A stretch of DNA of 64,000 nucleotides from an uncultured Ruminiclostridium sp. Its GTDB lineage: Bacteria; Bacillota; Clostridia; Oscillospirales; Ruminococcaceae. The notes below the pieces were generated by a model that ran no database searches, was not told where the DNA came from, and saw nothing but the letters and a program-made list of their open reading frames with translations. The stretch spans positions 1 to 64,000 of the forward strand of contig CAJUQV010000012.1 of the NCBI GenBank assembly GCA_910588335.1. The letters run 5' to 3'. The first letter of the stretch is position 1, and each line of letters begins with the position of its first letter. This document shows, in pieces, positions 1-9,607 of this stretch. The position numbers and the translations under genes are program-made.

Positions 1-45
1 TCTTTCATTCCTATTTGTGCTGACGCTTTAGCGGCAGAATGGAGA

Positions 46-1168
46 TTAAAGTGAAATAAGTTTAATTCTGGCGTTATTATTGGAAAAATGCCAGTTAACG
101 ATGTCGTGGTTGGAATTACGCTCGGATTCCCAAGCCGCCAATTCAGATCTGACAATATCAATAGACGGAAGCCTGCGGGACAAGCATTGACGGCTCAAGA
201 CATTTAATTCAATTTCCGCAACATTGAGCCAACTTCCATGCTTGGGAGTATAATGGAATTCAAGTTTTTTAATCATACGGCGAGCTTCCTCTGGTGGATA
301 TTTTTTGTATAGAGAACCCTTTACATGAGTATTTAAGTTATCCATAACAAGTATGATCTTTTCGACGTCAGGATACATCTCATCGACAAGGAATTTGATA
401 TCTTCAGCCCAATCAACAGCGGTACGGTGTTCCTTTACGCTAACATGGTGACGACCTGCAAGCGGCTCTATAAAGGCAAAAATACTGCACGTTCCATTGC
501 GAACATACTCATAATCGATTTTTTGTGTATCATTACAGCGCATAAGCAGCGGTGCCCTTGAATCATAGAGCAGTTGATACGGCATTTCGTCCATGCACAC
601 CACAGGCAAATTGGGATTATACGGCATTTCATAAATGTCAAGAACGTCCTCCATACAAGCGACAAACTACGCATCATGCTTTTTTGGAATGCACCAATAT
701 TCACTTTTGTGCGGTTTCAAAACGTTTTTTTAAAGCTCTGCCAATTGTGCTTTTGCCTACGGGAGTTTCAAGTACTACCCTGCACTCTTTTTCAAGCAGT
801 CTTAGCGTCCACCTCGCGTGACCCTCTGGCGCCGGGCTTGTTGCAATCTTGATAATTTTGGCTTCGGCTCTTCCGTCAAGCTTTCTGCGCGAATTATCCG
901 AATTGACGCTCCGCTTGCTTGAAAGCGCTTCTTTTAACCCGTGTTCTGAGAATTTCGATGCAGTATGAACCACCGTAGTCACGCATACTCCATTGCGTTT
1001 TGCACACTGTTCGCGTAAATATACTTTTCCGTGTGTCTCGTTCAGATCCAGCAGTATCCTGCACCTGCGTATTATTGTTTTGGGCGTGATTTTGTTTCTC
1101 AGCTTGCGGTTTATTTCCTCTATATCTTCATCTGTCAGTACTACTTTGTATTTTTTCGTTTCCCTCAT
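46..1168 (-). pseudogene. IS630-family transposase, broken by a frameshift and a nonsense codon
   Basis: Remnant of a Tc1/mariner-like IS630 transposase read on the minus strand. The 5' half (1168-701) encodes the N-terminal helix-turn-helix region; the 3' half (654-46) encodes the DDE catalytic domain, with VCMDEMPYQL carrying the first Asp, ILVMDNLNTH the second and LNVAEIELN the final Glu. Two lesions separate them. A run of seven A (T on the plus strand, near 725-731) puts the halves out of register. After returning to the second frame there is an in-frame TAG (plus-strand cta at 668-670) where the family normally has a Glu codon, between HDA and FVACMED. IS630 elements can use frameshifting at A-runs, but the added nonsense codon argues for a dead copy. 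The outer inverted repeats cannot be defined because one end lies at or beyond position 1. Confidence 0.85.
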
Positions 1169-1326
1169 TTCTTAACACCTTCCCCTCTGCTTCTATTATA
1201 ACATATTTCGTTTTATTTTTCAATGGGACAGTGCACTAGTGGTATTTATTCTTAAAATAGGTTAAATTTAGAGCAAAATATAGCTTATTGAAAAAATATT
1301 AATTAAAAAAGGCGTGATAACTTACT

Positions 1327-2301
1327 ATGTATGAATTATATTATGGAAGTATATTTGATAAAAAGTGTGATTTAATTGTTATTCCATGCAATAATTTTGG
1401 TGGAGTGAGTAAAGAAATAATAACAGAAATTGCCAAATACAATATTCCACAAGTGACATTTATGAATCATCCTGGCGATATTTTGTTCAGTGAAAACACT
1501 GGCAGTTTTACAAATGCTTCTATTATAGCTTTTGCATCCTCGGTAAATATATCGACACCAAAATCGGAAGATAAATATTTATCAAAAATTTGTGATAAAA
1601 TAATATTATATTGTAAGCTTAATTCTTTGTCAATCATTAACATGCCGCTACTTGGAACAGGTGCAGGTTATTTAAGCTATCAGGAATCTTTTAAAGTACT
1701 GAAAGAGTATTTTGAAAATGTAGATGGTATATCTTTAAGAATTTTTACTTTATCACAAGAATTTTATTTTGAGTATAAGCAAAAAAATAATGAATATGTT
1801 ATTAGTAATCCGAGAGTTTTTATAAGCTATACTGGAGAAGATCCTGAAAATAGGAAATGGGTTAAATCATTTGTATGCAAATTAAGAGAAAACGGTGTAA
1901 ACGCACGTGTTGATATATTTAATTTGAAACTGGGAGCTGATTTACCGCAATGGATGACAAATGAATTATGTATGGCAGATAAGGTCATTTTAGTTTGTGA
2001 TAGTAATTACGTTAAGAAGGCGGATTCCAGAAATGGTGGTGTCGGTTGGGAAACAATGATTATTCAAGGAGACATGATGATGAATCCACAACTGAATAAA
2101 TATATATGTATTGCTCGTAATGAAAAAATAGATGATGGGATTCCTATATATGCCAAAACAAAATTTTCATTACAATGTACTGAATCGGAAATTACCGATG
2201 AAGATTTTAAAGAATTGCTATATTGTTTGTTTGATATTGATGTAGAACCTGATATAGGCGATATTCCGACATATATAAAAAATAAGTTGCAGAAAGTTTG
2301 A
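1327..2301 (+). CDS. macro domain - TIR/SEFIR fusion protein, candidate phage-defence effector
   Basis: 324 aa, cytosolic, with no signal peptide. Residues 1-150 look like a macro (ADP-ribose-binding) domain: VIPCNN near residue 20 and the loop MPLLGTGAGYLSY at about 105-117 match the phosphate-binding PLLGTGxxG motif. Residues 160-300 look like a TIR/SEFIR domain: VFISYTGED at 163-171, then an alpha/beta core with ADKVILVC and GGVGWETMII, the latter typical of bacterial SEFIR-like TIRs. In bacterial defence, TIR domains cleave NAD+ or make ADPR-derived signals, and type II Thoeris uses a separate macro-domain effector to sense such a signal. Joining both in one chain is an inference from motifs. 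The gene is AT-rich compared with the housekeeping genes to its right and lies between an IS630 remnant and a nuclease-helicase gene. The Shine-Dalgarno is weak (aaggcg, 14 nt upstream). Alternative role: regulation of ADP-ribosylation. Confidence 0.72.
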   Translation: MYELYYGSIFDKKCDLIVIPCNNFGGVSKEIITEIAKYNIPQVTFMNHPGDILFSENTGSFTNASIIAFASSVNISTPKSEDKYLSKICDKIILYCKLNSLSIINMPLLGTGAGYLSYQESFKVLKEYFENVDGISLRIFTLSQEFYFEYKQKNNEYVISNPRVFISYTGEDPENRKWVKSFVCKLRENGVNARVDIFNLKLGADLPQWMTNELCMADKVILVCDSNYVKKADSRNGGVGWETMIIQGDMMMNPQLNKYICIARNEKIDDGIPIYAKTKFSLQCTESEITDEDFKELLYCLFDIDVEPDIGDIPTYIKNKLQKV

Positions 2302-3045
2302 TTACCCGCTATAACAAGTTTCAAGGTAAACGGAATAATAAGCTATTGCTTACAGTTATTACTATATATTTTTTATGCTTATATACAGATTATAAAATAA
2401 ATAACATACGAAAAAAATTTTCTAAAAACATGTAGGTATGTGGAAATTTGAGTCTTTGTGTCTAATTTTATATGCAAGGAATCTGCATAATTTTATAAAC
2501 ATTATTATGGACATGTTACATTCGGCGTTTTATAGCTTAAAATTGAATATGAAACACAATAGAATGGCTGAGCTTCCTATAATAGAGTGCGGGGGAAACC
2601 TCTTGTGGATATGAAGCAAAAGCGTTCATTTCACATCGTTTAAAACTACGTAAAATCTTGAATAAATGATTATGTTGGTTGCACGTTCAATTTATTATAA
2701 TATTGACGGAATAAGCATTTATATGTTATAGCAGGTATATAATGATAAATTTGATATTTTAAATGATAAAAAAGTTAAGTGAATACGGAATGGAAATGAA
2801 TGTCTGCTTAACAGAGAGCACCACAGCGGCGCGTGGAATATTCACGAGCTTCTTTACTCCAATTATTGTCCCTGCTATTTTAAAAAAGATAATTATGATC
2901 AGAATAAGTGAAACAAATCCCAGTACCAATACAGCAACTGGTGATTTAGAAGGGTATACTCACATCCGATTATTAATCTTAATTTTGTTTACTTGGGTAT
3001 TGATGAAAGATTAATTAGTTGCGTTATGAGTACTATAAATTCTGA

Positions 3046-3262
3046 CAATCCCCTGGTTTTTCTACTTGCGTTGAAAATGAAATAGCGTATATATTATATC
3101 TTACTTAATGCGGGATGTAAACGTGAAAAAGTTCTTAAATGGATTGATAAAATTAGAAAGCACGATATTAATAGCTCCTTTGTGAAATATGATGAAACAT
3201 ATATTGAAATGCTTGATGATTTTGAAAAAATATTAAATTACCAAGTAAATAGCGCAGTATAA
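3046..3262 (+). pseudogene. frameshifted remnant of an unidentified gene
   Basis: One frame reads CVENEIAYILYLT and stops at about 3103-3105. A neighbouring frame continues with NAGCKREKVLKWIDKIR and ends LDDFEKILNYQVNSAV before a TAA at 3260-3262. Joining the two gives about 70 residues of helical, charged sequence with normal amino-acid composition, so a single frameshift in a former gene is plausible. No start codon, ribosome site or family could be assigned. Confidence 0.25.
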
Positions 3263-3417
3263 AATCACCTGGCGAAATTAAAATATTTTTAGTTTAAACA
3301 AAGCCAGATAATTCATTATAATAGTTTTTATAATGTGTTTTTGTGCCAATTATGGCAATACAATATAATCCCTCCAGTACTTGATAAAAGTTATAATAAA
3401 GACAGAGGTGGTAAAAA

Positions 3418-3499
3418 TGCTACATAATGAAGTAATAAAAAATTAATAGTAGAAGCATATAAAAGACTCCACAATGCCAAAGTTGCAAGATATGCTTAA
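3418..3499 (+). pseudogene. possible transposase N-terminal (HTH) remnant
   Basis: An ATG preceded by agaggtgg opens a reading frame that stops after nine codons. The next frame reads KLIVEAYKRLHNAKVARYA, which resembles the first helices of IS630-type transposases (VEAYxxTHNAxxVA), before stopping at 3497-3499. It fits a degraded insertion-sequence fragment just upstream of the nuclease-helicase gene. The resemblance is by eye over fewer than 20 residues. Confidence 0.25.
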
Positions 3500-3556
3500 G
3501 AAATAGGTTTTCAATAGAAAACAAAATCAAATTTATTCAAAATAAAGGATGACAAG

Positions 3557-6500
3557 ATGTCGAAGATTTCAAAAGAACAAATTCAAAAACACATTAAAAC
3601 CCACACGGTTCGTTCGAATGACGATAGAAGTGCTGTGGCAACACTTAATGCTTTTTTACGATCGGACGGAAAAATTGCTTATAATAATTTTGCTTGCAAT
3701 GATACATATCCAAATATTGACGGTAGTTTTGAATTGATTCCCGACCCCGAAACTTCAAGAATACCTAAACAAAACTTTATTGTGCAAATTAAAGGCACAA
3801 CCATGGAGCGAATAAATACAGAAGGAGTTTTTAAATATCAATTACCAAGCCTTGCATTTCCCGCTTATATTGCTGACAGTGTTACATCAGACCCTGGCAT
3901 TTTGTTTGTTGTTTTGAACGGGGCAAAAAGAGGGTGTGAAAGAGTATTTTGGAAATATATGTCTCCTAAATTTATAGCTTCTATAGATTTTAGCAAAAAC
4001 TCAACAGCTATTGATTTTACAGCAGATGATGAAATCATGAATACAGATGAGTCTGTTAATGAATTTGTAAAAAAGCTAAATGATATTGCAGATACACATT
4101 CATACATGAGCCAAATGGAAGCAAAAGAATACGATGAATATGATATTAAAAGACTGATTTCTGATCGTTGCGAAAAAATTTCTGAAGCTATTGAGACAGG
4201 GAATTTGCTTAACCAATCCCGCGATAGAATATCAAAGAAAATTTTTACAGAGCTTAGTGATTTGTGTAATGGGACAATACTTTTTAATGCATTGAGATTT
4301 TATGAGTCTATAAATATTCGCGTAGCGTGGGAAATAGCTGTACAAGATATCAATACAAAGTTTTTAGCAACTTTTCTGCAAGGATTACGATATATTGGTC
4401 TACGAGTACCAGAAGAAGGTCAGTATGAACGATTGCTGCTTAAATACTATAATTTCTTGTGGAGAATAAGAGACTATCTCAAAAAAGTGCACAATATTTG
4501 TGTTTTAGAAAATTTAGAACTGTTCCCCCTTGAAGTTAACAATGAAGATGAAGAGTACAACAAATTACTTGCGTCATCCATTGAATCTGTTGCTTACAAT
4601 CAAAATCCAATAAGATATAACAGATATTATGTACAGAAAAAAACTGCTTTTTATGTGGGAAAAGAGCGCTATTTTGAAATAACGCTACAGCTTGCTGATA
4701 AATATGCGACCAAATACAATCGGATAACTGCATATTCAAAAAATTATATCTCTACAAATTATTCTATACAAATCGGGTGGACTGAAACAGATATATCTCT
4801 TTGGGAAAACATTTCAAAAATTAAAGTAATTACAAACTGGCGAGTTTCAATAGAACCAGTTTCGCTTAATAAGCTTGCAAAAATATTGAGATTTAGTTTT
4901 CGATTATCAGGTAATCACGGTGAATACACTTCTCTAATGGAATTCTTGACAAAATCCGGCATTAATCTACTTGATTTTATTGATATGGAAGATAGTCTGT
5001 TTTATCAGCTTTTGCAATGTGTATACAATAATACAAAAACCACATATTTTAAAGATGTATTAATATATATTCACAAGACATTTAGTAGAAAATCTAATGT
5101 GTTTGGCAAAAATGTTATCAGATATGCTATAATACGACTTCGTGAGGATTTGTTGGAAGACTTGATTCCTGAAAGTCCAGATGATATACTTAACAGTAAA
5201 AAAGTGTATCTTTCAAAAGGGTGCTACGCTTTTTTAAGTAATCCTATATTATACAATTTACCGAATAAAAAAATAAATAGCAAATCAGTTTCTAGAGATG
5301 TTTTACGAGCTATCGGAACAAAAAATGCTACTGCTTTTTTACCATACATTCGTATGAAACATTTAATTGACTCTACCAGAGAATTATATTTTTCAAAAAA
5401 AGATATTGAAGATGTAGAGACTAATCAAACAATAGAAGCATACAATAACATAATTAATGGATATGATAAAAAGCAAGGTTGTGAAATTAAGGAAAAAGGT
5501 GATTACGTATATTTAAATGAGTATGTTAAAAACACAACTAGTATTTTAAATAGGCTTATTGAAGCTTCATGTTCTGGAAATGATGGACAATTTGAAGTAA
5601 ATCAAAACTACATTTCTGATATTGATTTCTCCAAAATAGACGATGCAAAAATTAATGTATTGAAAAAAGCCTTCGTTGAGTCAAAGATATTAATGGTTTA
5701 CGGTGCTGCAGGAACTGGGAAATCAACCTTAATGAATTATCTTTCTGACTTGATGGATGGGTACAGTAAAATGTTTCTAGCTAAAACCCATACTGCATTA
5801 GATAATTTAAAACGAAAAATAAAATCACCAGGAATTGACTTTGAATTTTTAGGGATTGATAGTTTTAATCAATCTAATATAACATCAGACTATGACATAA
5901 TATTTGTTGATGAGTGCAGTACTATTGATAATAGGACTATGGTTAAACTATTAAATAAGATTAGCAAAAACTCTTTGTTAGTCCTTGCAGGTGATATACA
6001 TCAAATTGAATCCATTGATTTCGGTAATTGGTTTTTCTATGCCAAGGAAATTCTACCGGAAAAGTCTATAGTTGAACTTGAAAGTACTTGGAGAACTCAA
6101 GAATCTACAATAAAAGATCTATGGGATGAGGTTAGATTTTTGAAACCGATTATTACTGAAAAATTAGTAATTGACGGACCTTTTTCTGAGAATATAGGTA
6201 AAAACATTTTCGATAGAAGAGATGAAGACGAGGTGGTTTTATGCTTGAACTACGATGGCAAATTTGGTTTAAATAGTATAAACAGTTATTTTCAAGATGC
6301 TAATCCGTCTCAAATAGAATATCATTGGTCGGAATGGAAGTATAAAATAGGAGATCCAATTCTTTTTAATGATAGTAAAAGATTCCCTATGTTATACAAT
6401 AATTTAAAAGGTGTTATAACGGATATACAAAGTGATAATCGCAGCATTAAATTTACAGTTGATATTCCCATTGTATTGACTGCTCTTCAAATTAATGGTA

Positions 6501-6877
6501 CTGATTTAGAATTAATTTCCCGCTCTCAAAATTCTACTCGCATAAGTTTTTCGGTATATGAATATCATGAAAGTCAAAATGAAGAAGATTATGAAGAGAA
6601 GAGAATGAAATCGATAGTTCCTTTTCAATTAGCATATGCTGTTTCAATACATAAAGCGCAAGGCTTAGAATATAATTCGATTAAAATAGTTATTCCTAAT
6701 AGCAACTCCGAAAGAATATCTCATGGTATTTTTTACACGGCTATTACGCGTACAAAAAAATTACTTAAAATTTTTTGGAGTGCCGACACAATGGAAAAAA
6801 TTATTAGCAAATTCAATGAAGAAAAGAAGAGTATGATAAGTTTAGATATTATTAAAGAAGATCTTGGGAATAATTGA
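3557..6877 (+). CDS. DUF4365 nuclease-like domain fused to a superfamily 1 helicase
   Basis: 1106 aa. Residues 10-160 fit DUF4365, a PD-(D/E)xK nuclease-like fold: NIDGSFEL supplies the acidic residue and FIVQIKGT the QxK motif. Residues 160-690 have no recognised motif. From about 700 an SF1 helicase follows: Walker A GAAGTGKS (about 715-722), Walker B IIFVDECS (about 780), motif III VLAGDIHQIES (about 811), STWRTQES (motif IV region), motif V SIHKAQGLEY (about 1028) and motif VI TAITRTKK (about 1060). The order is that of RecD/UvrD-type helicases. A nuclease plus a DNA helicase on one chain suggests recognition and degradation of foreign DNA, as in known nuclease-helicase defence systems, but that is inferred. 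The start ATG has AAGGATG 5 nt upstream. The gene is AT-rich and ends just before a strong terminator. Confidence 0.8.
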   Translation: MSKISKEQIQKHIKTHTVRSNDDRSAVATLNAFLRSDGKIAYNNFACNDTYPNIDGSFELIPDPETSRIPKQNFIVQIKGTTMERINTEGVFKYQLPSLAFPAYIADSVTSDPGILFVVLNGAKRGCERVFWKYMSPKFIASIDFSKNSTAIDFTADDEIMNTDESVNEFVKKLNDIADTHSYMSQMEAKEYDEYDIKRLISDRCEKISEAIETGNLLNQSRDRISKKIFTELSDLCNGTILFNALRFYESINIRVAWEIAVQDINTKFLATFLQGLRYIGLRVPEEGQYERLLLKYYNFLWRIRDYLKKVHNICVLENLELFPLEVNNEDEEYNKLLASSIESVAYNQNPIRYNRYYVQKKTAFYVGKERYFEITLQLADKYATKYNRITAYSKNYISTNYSIQIGWTETDISLWENISKIKVITNWRVSIEPVSLNKLAKILRFSFRLSGNHGEYTSLMEFLTKSGINLLDFIDMEDSLFYQLLQCVYNNTKTTYFKDVLIYIHKTFSRKSNVFGKNVIRYAIIRLREDLLEDLIPESPDDILNSKKVYLSKGCYAFLSNPILYNLPNKKINSKSVSRDVLRAIGTKNATAFLPYIRMKHLIDSTRELYFSKKDIEDVETNQTIEAYNNIINGYDKKQGCEIKEKGDYVYLNEYVKNTTSILNRLIEASCSGNDGQFEVNQNYISDIDFSKIDDAKINVLKKAFVESKILMVYGAAGTGKSTLMNYLSDLMDGYSKMFLAKTHTALDNLKRKIKSPGIDFEFLGIDSFNQSNITSDYDIIFVDECSTIDNRTMVKLLNKISKNSLLVLAGDIHQIESIDFGNWFFYAKEILPEKSIVELESTWRTQESTIKDLWDEVRFLKPIITEKLVIDGPFSENIGKNIFDRRDEDEVVLCLNYDGKFGLNSINSYFQDANPSQIEYHWSEWKYKIGDPILFNDSKRFPMLYNNLKGVITDIQSDNRSIKFTVDIPIVLTALQINGTDLELISRSQNSTRISFSVYEYHESQNEEDYEEKRMKSIVPFQLAYAVSIHKAQGLEYNSIKIVIPNSNSERISHGIFYTAITRTKKLLKIFWSADTMEKIISKFNEEKKSMISLDIIKEDLGNN

Positions 6878-6951
6878 CTTAAGTAACGAGAGCGAATTAG
6901 CTTCATATTTTCCTAAAAAATCTTTTCTGTCAATGAAACACACATCATTTG

Positions 6952-6986
6952 AAAAATCGTCCTCGGTTCTTCCGAGGACGATTTTT
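6952..6986 (+). terminator. Rho-independent terminator after the nuclease-helicase gene
   Basis: A 14-16 bp near-perfect stem (aaaatcgtcctcgg pairing with tccgaggacgattttt) with a TTCT loop and a T-run. It closes the AT-rich island on its right side. Confidence 0.85.
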
Positions 6987-7131
6987 GCAAAAGGGCAACG
7001 AATTCGTCGGTCGCTTCGCTTTTGACTAAGCTCGTTTCCGGCCCGATTTTTCTTGGACTTCCCTTAAGGAAAGTCATTTTTAGCTGTTTTCATTTTATTA
7101 TCGCTATAAAGGCATCAATAAAATACCCCAA

Positions 7132-7719
7132 TCACTCGGTTTTCTTTTTCTTGTTTTTCAAAAAAAGTGAGCGGACAATCGTCATAATAGAGCAGATAAA
7201 CATGATTGTCCAAGGCTGTCCTAACTCGCCTGTTTTCGGATTCTCTTCCTTTGAATCGCTGTCGTTGGAGTTATCGGGAGGCGGTGCTTTATCGTTGATT
7301 TCCGCAGGAATCGGATCATGAGCTTTGCCGCTGTCCGGCTGGTTATCGCTGCTGACCGCCTTTTCATCAATAACGATAAGATAATCCGAAGCGTGTGTAA
7401 ACGTCAATTCGGCTATGCCGTCAGATGATATTTCACTTTTACAAATATATTCCGGATTATCATTGTTATAATAATACAGCGCCGCGTAAAGCCCCGCCTT
7501 ATTCTTGCCAAAATCAATGGAAAAAACCGCTGTAAGGCCAAATTCTCCACTGTGCGAAAGGCTTATTTGAATAAAATACCGATCTTTTGCAATATTGTAT
7601 ATTATTTCCGGAGGAATATTTTCGGTATAGCTGTCACTTTTGATATCGTCACATGCGGTGCATTTCAAATAATGCTGCAAGCCGTCCGGTTCAGAAGTAT
7701 AATCATAATTGTGCGGCAA
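7132..7719 (-). pseudogene. C-terminal, sortase-anchored end of the broken LRR surface protein
   Basis: 195 codons from the first Met, but the frame is open further upstream and reads GIKLYSGTELLPHNYDY. This was once the C-terminus of the leucine-rich-repeat protein to its right. The end carries an NPKTG sortase motif (EENPKTGELG), a hydrophobic segment (IMFICSIMTIV) and a basic tail (KNKKKK), the layout of a cell-wall sorting signal. It is separated from the upstream part by a one-base loss in a T5 run (plus-strand A5 at 7756-7760) and by an inserted repeat element at 7894-8073. With no start of its own that can be defended, it is probably not expressed as a wall protein. Confidence 0.7.
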
Positions 7720-7795
7720 AAGTTCCGTACCGGAATACAGCTTTATGCCGACGGGAAAAATTCCAGTCCCATTTTATCCTTAACGTCCTGATCGG

Positions 7796-9514
7796 TCAGC
7801 CCTTCGGGAAAAACGATTTTTTCCAGATTTGAAGGAAAGGTTCCCTGCGACAGAATAACACGACCGTCGCTGAAGCCGTCAAAGCACACTTCCTTAAGGC
7901 AACACCGCACAATGATTGTGTGCAGATTGCACCGTCAGATTTTTCGTCAGCTTGTATAAATCCGACGCAGGAATACCGGCGTATTTCAAGGAGGATTTTT
8001 GCAAGATGACGGAAAATATGCAAGCAAGCCGCACACAAAGCCGTAAGGCGGTCATTGCGCGGTGTTGCCTTAAGTCCCGTCATATCTTCAAACACACCGT
8101 AGATATCTTTAACGGTATTTGGTATCGTAACTTTTTCAATTATGCCGTTGTCTGTAAAACCGGATATAGATGTGACGAATTTATCCTCTATCGTTACGGG
8201 AATTACAACCTCGGTTTTGTCGTTAATGTAACATTTTGTTATTTGTATTCCGCCATCTTTAAGAACCGTATAATCAAAATCACTCTTTTGGCCGCAAATT
8301 ACACAAAACCCCGTATTGTTTCTTTTATGAGTATGTCCGCTTTCCGACACCTTATCCCTTACGCTTTCTTCAACGAAAACCACGGGAATTTTTCCGTTTA
8401 CCGTATCGGGTATCTCAACTTCGGTTTTTCCGCTGCCGGGAATGATATCCGTAACCGTCATTTCGCCGTTTTCCGTTTTATATGGAAGCAGTGTTGCGGC
8501 GTCCGGGATACTTGCGTTGGTTATGTCCAAATTATAGGGATAAAAAACGGTTTCAAGAGAAATGCAGCCTCCAAACGGATCTGTTTCGATAGAAGTAACA
8601 TTCTGAGGTATAACTATCGACGCAAGACTTGAGCATTGACGGAAACACCATTGCTTTATGACAGTCACGTTGTCCGGAATGATTATTTCTTCTAAAGACG
8701 AACATCCGTAAAACGCCCCGATGCCTATATCGGAAATACTTTCGGGCAGATTGATTTTTTTCAGCTGTGAGCAGTAATTAAATGCATAGCTGCCTATGAC
8801 TTTGACCTCGCCTTCTATATTGACTGTTTCCAAAGCATCACAATAGTAAAACATACTGGGAGTTATTCTATCGTTATATAATATTACTTCTTTTAAACGC
8901 TTGCACTCATAAAATATAGCGTCGTTTAATTTTTTGGTATCGAAATTATATTTTAATTTTACGTTTTCAGGTATAACCACTTTCGTCAAGCCGTTACATT
9001 TTGTAAAAGCGTATTTATCTATTGTAACAACGCTGTCGGGAATAATAATATCCGTTAAACCGCCGCAATTTGCAAATGCCCGATAGTTTATAGCTGTTAC
9101 GCTTTCCGGTATCTCCACACTCTCCAGATTTTTGCAGGTGTGAAAAACGCTGTCGCCGATATTTGTTACTACGTTTTCTATAATAACGCTTCTGATTTCC
9201 TCGCTGCAATGAAAAGGAGAGTCAACATCGTCTGTCCAACCGTCGGACTTGTAATCATACATTTCGCCGGTTCCGCTGATAGTGAGTGTCCCCTCGTCAT
9301 TAAGCGTATAGGTTATGTTTTGTCCGATTTTATTATCGGATGTTTCGGAAGCTGTGATTATTCCGCTATTGCCATCCGCAGCGCAATTATTATCCAAAAT
9401 GCATTCTTTGTTTATAACGTTTTTCGTATTTTCCGCGCACTCCGCAAACCCTGTCGACCTGCTCAAAAGCGCGACGGCGCATATCGCCGCCATTATCTTG
9501 CCTGCTGTTTTCAT
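7796..9514 (-). CDS. secreted leucine-rich-repeat (BspA-like) surface protein, truncated by a repeat insertion
   Basis: 572 codons. It has a signal peptide (MKTAGKIMAAICAVALLS) followed by tandem BspA-like LRR_5 repeats from about residue 90 to 340, with typical units such as LESVEIPESVTAINYRAF and LKKINLPESISDIGIGAF, then further surface-protein sequence. At MTGLK the gene is entered by an R1 repeat; the next ~58 codons are read through repeat DNA. The original sequence then resumes in the wrong frame and stops after SFFPKG. Correct-frame continuation (EVCFDGFSDGRVILS) is visible beyond the repeat. The repeat plus its TTAA duplication is 176 bp, not a multiple of three, which explains the frame change. 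The lost C-terminus carried the NPKTG anchor, so the product would be unanchored. The divergent LytTR regulator may control it. Confidence 0.8.
   Translation of the reverse strand: MKTAGKIMAAICAVALLSRSTGFAECAENTKNVINKECILDNNCAADGNSGIITASETSDNKIGQNITYTLNDEGTLTISGTGEMYDYKSDGWTDDVDSPFHCSEEIRSVIIENVVTNIGDSVFHTCKNLESVEIPESVTAINYRAFANCGGLTDIIIPDSVVTIDKYAFTKCNGLTKVVIPENVKLKYNFDTKKLNDAIFYECKRLKEVILYNDRITPSMFYYCDALETVNIEGEVKVIGSYAFNYCSQLKKINLPESISDIGIGAFYGCSSLEEIIIPDNVTVIKQWCFRQCSSLASIVIPQNVTSIETDPFGGCISLETVFYPYNLDITNASIPDAATLLPYKTENGEMTVTDIIPGSGKTEVEIPDTVNGKIPVVFVEESVRDKVSESGHTHKRNNTGFCVICGQKSDFDYTVLKDGGIQITKCYINDKTEVVIPVTIEDKFVTSISGFTDNGIIEKVTIPNTVKDIYGVFEDMTGLKATPRNDRLTALCAACLHIFRHLAKILLEIRRYSCVGFIQADEKSDGAICTQSLCGVALRKCALTASATVVLFCRREPFLQIWKKSFFPKG
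7894..8073. repeat. R1 repeat copy a, MITE-like, inserted in the LRR gene
   Basis: A 172-bp element (7898-8069) flanked by TTAA on both sides, with inverted ends GGCAACACCGC / GCGGTGTTGCC. The interior (including ATACCGGCGTATTTCAAG) matches the R1 copies near 33.5 kb and 49.4 kb. The gene on both sides reads as one LRR frame if the element and one TTAA are removed, which is direct evidence of insertion. It has no transposase gene of its own. Confidence 0.85.
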
Positions 9515-9553
9515 ATTCGGTTTACCTCATATTCCTTGAATCGTACAAATTTT

Positions 9554-9583
9554 ATTAACTGCTGATAAAAAAATATATGTCAA
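9554..9583 (-). promoter_or_regulatory. candidate promoter of the LRR surface protein gene
   Basis: On the minus strand TTGACA lies at 9583-9578 with a weak -10 (GTTAAT at 9559-9554) 18 bp away. The start codon is 40 bp further on. The strong -35 with a poor -10 fits a promoter that needs an activator. Confidence 0.35.
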
Positions 9584-9607
9584 CCCAAAGAATAAATCAA
9601 GCATTTT

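Larger units (their letters stand above)
2302..3556. other. AT-rich stretch without an intact gene, holding decayed coding remnants
   Basis: About 1.25 kb between the two island genes. The only open frames are short, lack good Shine-Dalgarno sites and show no recognisable domain. Two pieces resemble broken genes and are listed separately (3046-3262 and 3418-3499). The composition matches the flanking island genes rather than the housekeeping region. I see no terminator hairpin here. Confidence 0.6.

Noticed and set aside
2763..3014. 83-residue open frame in the AT-rich gap
   Set aside because: No ribosome site, no recognisable domain, and it lies in DNA full of decayed fragments.
7916..8632. 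238-residue open frame on the plus strand
   Set aside because: It runs antisense through the R1 repeat and the LRR gene and is a chance frame.
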